Source: Botryllus schlosseri
Lineage: Eukaryota > Chordata > Ascidiacea > Stolidobranchia > Styelidae
Assembly (NCBI GenBank): GCA_000444245.1
Contig: KE605235.1
Location: 1-20,843, forward strand
Direction: 5' to 3'
Length of the DNA stretch: 20,843 nt
Position numbers and translations under genes: made by a program. This document shows, in pieces, positions 16,901-20,843 of this stretch. How positions within the stretch are numbered: the first letter of the stretch is position 1; each line of letters starts with the position of its first letter. The notes beneath the pieces are model-generated. The model worked only from the letters and a program-made list of their open reading frames with translations. It was not told the origin of the DNA and made no database searches.

Positions 16901-19838
16901 CAAATATGTCATTCCTTGAAAGTGAATCTCAAATCACTGTGTGTTTGCAATGCAACAATTTTCAGCTTATGATGACAGGAAAAATATACCAAACTCCAAC
17001 TCTAGTGATATATTGGTGGAAAGCGAAAGTGGAAATGGGCAGATGGTGCAATTTTAACAAAATATCATACCCGATTCTTCGAAAGCTTCCTTTTCCCGTT
17101 CCGCTTCTCCCACCAGCAGGTTCATTTCGAGAAAACCACCGAGAATTAGAAATGGAATGAAAGAGGAGGCGACAAGGGTGAGTTTCCAGCCGTAAATGAA
17201 CCCGATCGCAAGTGCAACAGCTGCAAATGTAAATCACGGAAAAAGGACGCAAAAATTGTAAATTTACCAATTACCAATAAGCAATGACATGGACTACCGC
17301 AGGTATCGATATAGATTATATAATGACCGGAAAAATCGAAATATCTATAACATATCAGCAGAACGATATCGTAGTTGCCCCAGCCTATTTCATTTTCACT
17401 GATAGCGATATGACGCAAAATAATTATATCAAACGGTAAATCCGTCTTCCCAACTAACCGAGTGAAGAGAAGTTCTTCATCACAGTCCCCAGACGCGCTC
17501 CCGTACAGGCTTGAACTCGCGATGCATCGGTGGCAAGCCTGGTAGTCAACGCCCCGGTGCTGTTTTTATGATTATCAAAATACTCAATATCTTGACGTAA
17601 AATCGACTCGAACGCCATTTGCCGCAATCTAGTAGTGAGTTTCATACCGGAGTATGAGAATAAGAAACCCTGAAAGGAAACCAAAGGAGACGTGAGACGA
17701 TAAATACAGGAAAATTATGAAATAATTAGGGTCAAACTCTTGGGTATGAATGGGTAGGGCCACCAAGTTGAAAAGATGCATTCACATCAAATTTTCAAGT
17801 CGGCATTATTATTGATGCGATTGAGCAGATTAATTGAAGATTTTGACTTCTGATAGTTTTGCCTTTAAACGAGACACCTGGAGATTTGGACTAAGACCCT
17901 CACACTATCATGGACAGGCTTGTCAAATTGTAAAGGACAGAATCAGAATTCATGGGTAGAAAGTGACATAAAGATCTCATGTTTCAGTGAATTCAAAGCT
18001 TAAATGTGCCGCAAAACTGAACAGCTCTGCTCGAAACTTGAATAGCTGGAAAAGACACGCAGGATCAGTGATTCCCAACCGCCTCTCTTAGAGCCGCATG
18101 CGTTTCCATGTGGCCTTTTTGCGGCTCTGATTGACCTCTGAATATACTACAAAAATATAATAGATAACAGTTGTTGTTTGTTTATATGAACAGCTATAGT
18201 CCGCTTCCGTATATGAATGCTAAAATGAGGGATATTAGTTATGTCTAAATCATTCCAAGGACTCTTCTGAAAACCGGGAAAGAGAATCCTGGCAGACTAG
18301 CGTCAAACGCATGGATGAATACCTGTCAGACAAGAATATATATTGAGTTCTGCTGGTCATAGACCTGCTATATATCGTCTCTGTGAAGATTAAATTTCGA
18401 CTCAATTTTACTAACATCAAAATAACGACTCATAGTCAAGTATAAATTGCAATAAGTCCAATATTGCTCAACGTATAATCCCACGCAAACTTGCGCATCA
18501 AGTGCTGGAATATATGAAGAGCTATCACATAACAACATAATAGTACGTTGCAGTAATGATATGGATTTTCAGTTTATTTCAATGTATAGGACTCACCAAT
18601 CTGCGTCTATCAATGCTAATATAACTGAAGTCTATGTGCATGCTTTTGAATTAGCTAGATGGTGAGATCCAGAGGTATGCTATGCTGCCTTCAAATTTTC
18701 GTTATAAGTATTCTAGCGTTTTCATGCGGCTCCATACGTACTCTGCGGTTTGAAATGCGGCTCCGACATCCAAAAAGTTTGGGAACCACTGCTCAAGATG
18801 GTCTCAAAATTGACAAGAAACCTTGAAGAAGACATCAAGTAAGTGATGGCATTACCTCAACTGTCCAACCAACGAATGCAAAGACACCGAGTCCCACAAA
18901 CATGAGCGTGAAAACAAGAGTCGAGTGCAATTTCTCATCGACGTTGGCGATGGTAAACACCGTCAACACTTCGGGAAATATAATAGCATTCAAGGAATCC
19001 ACAGATCCAGCCATCAGAGCGAATAGACAGCCAACTGATGAAAAAAGAAACATACCAATAGATAGCCAGGCATCTACGCAGAAAAAGAACATGCAGTGAA
19101 AATAAGAAAGTAACAGGAAGACAATTTTACTTGGGCCTATGCGCATTTCTGTTACCATATTCCAAATGAAATCACATCTCAATACTCAAGATATGAAATT
19201 TGGATATCAGTGGTTATGCAACTGTTGTGCCACGTGAGATTGCTACTCTATCCGTAATTATTATCTTATTATCACACAATACTTTCAAACATTGCTAAAT
19301 CAGCTGTAAAACGATAAAGTGAAATTGCTCTGGTATGTAACATCCTCATAAAAAAACTTTTCACAAAATTGCTATACGACAACAAGAATGACGACTGAAT
19401 AAATCTAAGAGCTTAAACTATGCGCCCCATGACGAAAATATACACATTTCTTCAAAAACTTACGTAACATGTATCCCCATTCTGGCTTGTTCAGTATCAA
19501 CATTCTCTTGAAAGGTGCGTCTGGCAAATCTTCCTCTTTTTCATCTTCCAATTCCTAATATAAGAATTGGTTGAATCAGTCATGCTGAACAAAGCTTTGT
19601 TAAAAAAAACTTCAATTTTCAACATTTGCTAAATTTGATACATTCAACCTGACTGTAGAGTTAGAAAACTGTGAACAGCATCCCCCCGAATAAGGTAATT
19701 GGCCATAACCATTAGTTGATGCAAATGACAGAAATGCTAAACGCACAACAAAACATCACCTCCGCCTCATGTTCCTGATGCGACACGTTAGAAGACATTG
19801 ATGCAGATGACGTCGAGGTTTCCGAACCGACTTGGCAA
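13967..19838 (-). CDS. ABCB1/P-glycoprotein-like ABC exporter, C-terminal half
   Basis: ABCB full transporters use ATP to export lipophilic compounds across the plasma membrane. I joined 14 exons: 19838-19760, 19554-19464, 19034-18856, 17669-17459, 17220-17071, 16463-16358, 16294-16154, 15554-15398, 15293-15096, 15034-14922, 14578-14485, 14427-14281, 14227-14058 and 13994-13967. All introns are GT-AG and all phases fit. Counted from the Met at 19798 this is 607 residues. An acidic linker (about 1-40) is followed by six predicted membrane helices (about 41-335), A-loop Tyr 374, Walker [10 protein letters not shown] (400-408), Q-loop Gln 448, LSGGQ (506-510), Walker B with Asp 530-Glu 531, and H-loop His 562. 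The order and sequence match the second half of P-glycoprotein, including the NPTRPD-like FNYPTRPD and [14 protein letters not shown] stretches. No damage is seen. The first half is probably beyond the right edge. A half-size protein starting at 19798 is the less likely alternative. Confidence 0.93.
14058..14227 (-). CDS. ABCB exon: NBD H-loop
   Basis: It runs from acceptor TTGTTTGTAG to donor GTGAGC (170 nt), after a 53-nt intron. It encodes [20 protein letters not shown], then [17 protein letters not shown] with the switch histidine, and ends in GGAYY. Confidence 0.96.
14281..14427 (-). CDS. ABCB exon: NBD signature and Walker B
   Basis: It runs from acceptor CTGTTTCAG to donor GTGCGT (147 nt, phase 0 at both ends). 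It encodes [20 protein letters not shown] and [17 protein letters not shown]: an intact ABC signature, Walker B with catalytic glutamate, and D-loop. The overlapping plus-strand frames here are shadows. Confidence 0.97.
14485..14578 (-). CDS. ABCB exon: NBD helical subdomain
   Basis: It runs from acceptor TTTTTTCTAG to donor GTACGA (94 nt). It encodes [19 protein letters not shown] and [11 protein letters not shown], equivalent to EEIVRAAKEANIHAFIESLP in P-glycoprotein. Confidence 0.94.
14922..15034 (-). CDS. ABCB exon: NBD Q-loop
   Basis: It runs from acceptor TTTATACAG to donor GTAAGC (113 nt), after a 61-nt intron. It encodes [17 protein letters not shown], then [10 protein letters not shown] with the Q-loop glutamine, and ends at ENI, as in SIAENIAYG of the family. 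Confidence 0.94.
15096..15293 (-). CDS. ABCB exon: NBD with A-loop and Walker A
   Basis: It runs from acceptor CTTCTTCCAG to donor GTGAGT (198 nt, phase 0 at both ends). It encodes the A-loop FNYPTRPD and Walker [11 protein letters not shown], followed by ERFYDPDAG. The nucleotide-contacting Lys and Tyr are present. Confidence 0.97.
15398..15554 (-). CDS. ABCB exon: TM12 and start of the NBD connector
   Basis: It runs from acceptor GATATTTAG to donor GTGAGT (157 nt). It encodes [20 protein letters not shown], then [17 protein letters not shown], closely following the [15 protein letters not shown] stretch of P-glycoprotein, part of the drug-binding cavity. Confidence 0.96.
16003..16063 (-). 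repeat. AAGTAGAAGTA-type repeat, copy in ABCB intron
   Basis: Read on the minus strand it shows CAAGTAGAAGTGAC, GTAAATTTC and AAGTACAAGTAGAAGTA, in the same order as 20055-20115 on the plus strand. More AAGTA/TACTT words continue to about 15630. It looks like part of a TIR transposon with AGTACTT-like subterminal words, borders unknown. Confidence 0.5.
16154..16294 (-). CDS. ABCB exon: TM11
   Basis: It runs from acceptor CTTCTGTAG to donor GTAAAG (141 nt), after an intron of only 63 nt. It encodes [19 protein letters not shown], then [19 protein letters not shown], matching the FSYAGCFRFGAYLV region of TM11 and its loop. Confidence 0.95.
16358..16463 (-). CDS. ABCB exon: intracellular loop 4
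   Basis: It runs from acceptor CAATTCGAAG, weaker than the others, to donor GTATTG (106 nt). It encodes [20 protein letters not shown], equivalent to the KIATEAIENFRTV segment of P-glycoprotein. Phases fit on both sides and no alternative exon fills this necessary segment. Confidence 0.88.
17071..17220 (-). CDS. ABCB exon: TM9-TM10
   Basis: It runs from acceptor TTTGCAG to donor GTATGA (150 nt). It encodes [16 protein letters not shown] and a second hydrophobic span, [13 protein letters not shown], followed by a charged intracellular extension. The FIYGWKLTL motif is diagnostic of the family. Confidence 0.93.
17459..17669 (-). CDS. ABCB exon: intracellular loop 3 coupling region
   Basis: It runs from acceptor CCTTTCAG to donor GTTAGT (211 nt). 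It encodes [17 protein letters not shown], then [18 protein letters not shown], the strongly conserved ABCB coupling-helix region that touches the opposite nucleotide-binding domain. Confidence 0.95.
18066..18791 (+). mobile_element. hAT-like element in the large ABCB intron
   Basis: The ends are CAGTGATTCCCAACC and the inverse of CAGTGGTTCCCAAAC, with GAGCCGCAT/ATGCGGCTC words next to both. The flanking octamers CGCAGGAT and CTCAAGAT agree at 6 of 8 positions and may be a worn target duplication. It accounts for 726 bp of the 1,186-bp intron between the TM8 and loop 3 exons and holds no transposase frame. Confidence 0.75.
18856..19034 (-). CDS. ABCB exon: TM7-TM8
   Basis: It runs from acceptor TTTTCATCAG to donor GTAATG (179 nt). 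It encodes two hydrophobic spans, [19 protein letters not shown] and [16 protein letters not shown], with a short extracellular loop. The AIIF motif is typical of TM7 in P-glycoprotein relatives. Confidence 0.92.
19464..19554 (-). CDS. ABCB exon: acidic linker end and elbow before TM7
   Basis: It runs from acceptor TTATATTAG to donor GTAAGT (30 codons plus one base). It encodes [11 protein letters not shown], then the elbow helix [12 protein letters not shown], matching the LKLNKPEW-type motif that precedes TM7 in ABCB proteins. Confidence 0.9.
19760..19838 (-). CDS. ABCB exon: linker, first certain exon in window
   Basis: An acceptor CTTCCTCTGCAG precedes it and the donor is GAG|GTGATG. It encodes a Ser/Thr-rich then acidic segment ending SHQEHEAE, like the regulatory linker between the two halves of P-glycoprotein. 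A Met (19796-19798) lies within it. The frame is open back to the acceptor, entered after two bases of the previous exon's last codon. Confidence 0.75.
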
Positions 19839-20291
19839 CTGCAGAGGAAGTCGGCTCCAGGAATTCAGCTGCAACGGGTTTAATGCATTACAACATAATG
19901 AAATGTGTTTCAGGTGCAAATCTAATAACATCTGAATTTTGGAACATAGCCTGTCAATGGCTGACAAGTGACAACCTATCATTGGTCAATCAACTTCGAT
20001 GGTTCGGCAATAATTAGGGTTACAGACAGATTTGGTCAAAGTAGTCATCGTTTGCACTCCAGTAGAAGTAGAAATGACATCGTAAATTTCAACTTAAGTA
20101 CAAGTAGAAATAGCGATATCTGAGAAAATTTAGGTCTCGATTTTGGAGTAGTTAAAAATCATAACCCCAGGAGTAAGTACTGCAGTAAGCAAAACCTACT
20201 TAATTACTCTGAGAAAGTACTTCGTTATTGACGACCTATGGCCAATGATATTATAACACGCAATACCAGAATTAAAGTGATGATAAGGTAT
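19839..20291. other. Presumed ABCB intron or upstream DNA
   Basis: No NBD1 exon motif was seen on the minus strand. The interval holds the AAGTA-type repeat (20055-20115) and more AGTACTT words to about 20225. The small frames at 19788-20017 overlap the linker exon on the wrong frame or strand. Confidence 0.45.
20055..20115 (+). repeat. AAGTAGAAGTA-type repeat, upstream copy
   Basis: It has CCAGTAGAAGTAGAAATGAC, GTAAATTTC and AAGTACAAGTAGAAATA in the same order as the minus strand of 16003-16063. The two copies are therefore inverted relative to each other. Confidence 0.5.
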
Positions 20292-20437
20292 CACCTCATC
20301 CGCGTTAGCGGTGTCTTACAAAAAGCCTAGAGGTGGGCCGGGCTATAAGTCGGCAGTTACGGAAGAATATAGGCCTGGTGTAAATGACCATAGTAGTCGA
20401 CAAACACCATGAATACCCCAAAAACAAAACAAAAAAC
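20292..20437 (+). mobile_element. SINE family 2, 5'-truncated copy
   Basis: It aligns with the 3' half of the SINE at 12958-13208 (shared CGGCAGTTACGGAA, GTGTAAATGACCATA and GTCGACAAACACCA) and ends in an A-rich tail. The tRNA part with boxes A and B is missing. A short AAGGTAT flanks it on both sides (20285-20291 and 20438-20444), a plausible target duplication. Confidence 0.8.
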
Positions 20438-20493
20438 AAGGTATAACGGTGAAAAAGCATCAGGGATATCATTACTGCTACAGTGCTACTCAC

Positions 20494-20522
20494 GCATTGT
20501 GTTTGTCATCAAACTCAAGGAG
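20494..20522 (-). CDS. Candidate 29-nt linker exon of the ABCB gene
   Basis: Acceptor ATTACTCTTCAAG and donor GC|GTGAGT bracket nine codons (LLEFDDKHN) plus two bases. Those two bases plus the first base of the exon at 19838 make an intact codon, so the phase fits. The acidic content suits an ABCB linker. It could be chance: 29 nt is short and the acceptor is only moderate. Confidence 0.35.
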
Positions 20523-20538
20523 CTTGAAGAGTAATTAC

Positions 20539-20843
20539 CAGGGCGATTATTTTTGACATGTCAAAAAGGCAAAATTTTGTCAAAGCATTAGTGTTAAGTC
20601 AAAAAATTGACAAAGTTGTCCACAAAGTCAAGATTATTTTGCACGCTGCATCACGTTGGTGTCGTGGCGGTTGAACTTATCCTTTGATATTTTACACGTT
20701 GTAGCTTACTTTGTACGCCTACTGTTGTAGATGGCCATTGTCTACTCATTGTGAATCGAATAGTATATTCATATTGAAATAAACCCGAATATATTCGGCT
20801 GACACTCGTCAGGGGTAATCGTCAGCAACTAGTAGAGAATTGG
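20539..20843 (+). mobile_element. hAT-like element B, second copy (cut by window edge)
   Basis: It begins CAGGGCGATTATTTTTGACA and follows 5947 onward: AAGTCAAAA-type words, GCACGCTGCAT, TGAACTTAT, TTTTACACGTTGTAGC and CATTGTCTACTCATTGTGAATC. The right end, including any transposase remnant, lies outside the window. Confidence 0.8.

Noticed and set aside
1-20843. CRISPR arrays, bacterial operons or ribosomal RNA genes
   Set aside because: None seen: no regular direct repeats with spacers and no rRNA cores, and the only gene is spliceosomal.

Overview
This is eukaryotic nuclear DNA: one intron-split host gene on the minus strand and a large field of transposon debris. The gene has 13 GT-AG introns in the part seen here, several only 53-63 nt long. 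Its neighbours are tRNA-derived SINEs and many hAT-type DNA transposons. No base composition, codon use or operon layout suggests a prokaryote. The compact introns and the P-glycoprotein-like gene fit an invertebrate animal, perhaps a tunicate. The species guess is weak and rests on general resemblance only.

Right third (about 13,720-20,843, minus strand): the C-terminal half of an ABCB1/P-glycoprotein-like ABC exporter. Fourteen exons join in frame, with every junction phase compatible. They give a linker, one six-helix membrane domain and a nucleotide-binding domain with intact A-loop, Walker A, Q-loop, LSGGQ signature, Walker B and H-loop. A short terminal exon carries the stop, and an AATAAA lies about 220 nt past it. 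The first coding exon seen reads open upstream to a splice acceptor, and a phase-compatible mini-exon candidate lies farther right. The gene is therefore probably a full-size transporter whose first half lies beyond the right edge. Introns hold a hAT-like element and an AAGTA-rich repeat. Two more repeats (a 5'-truncated SINE and a hAT copy) lie upstream.

Left two thirds (1-13,700): no host gene could be supported. Several elements are delimited by exact or near-exact target-site duplications (TSDs): a hAT at 2785-4024 (8-bp TSD CCCTAAAG); a 4.3-kb hAT with GGAGCC-rich ends at 5120-9428 (8-bp TSD CTTGTGAC); inside it a hAT at 5947-6832 (8-bp TSD CTCATCAT) that keeps the end of a transposase; a 1,019-bp hAT at 11,178-12,196 (8-bp TSD CCATATAC); and a SINE at 12,958-13,208 (14-bp TSD). 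A 643-bp foldback element lies at 866-1508. Several elements occur twice in the window, and the insertions are nested, so their relative ages can be read.

The window is best described as a working transporter gene beside a hAT graveyard. The least ordinary items are the hitch-hiking nested hAT shared by two copies of its host element, the GGAGCC-ended 4.3-kb element, the foldback element, and the possible extra linker exon of the transporter.
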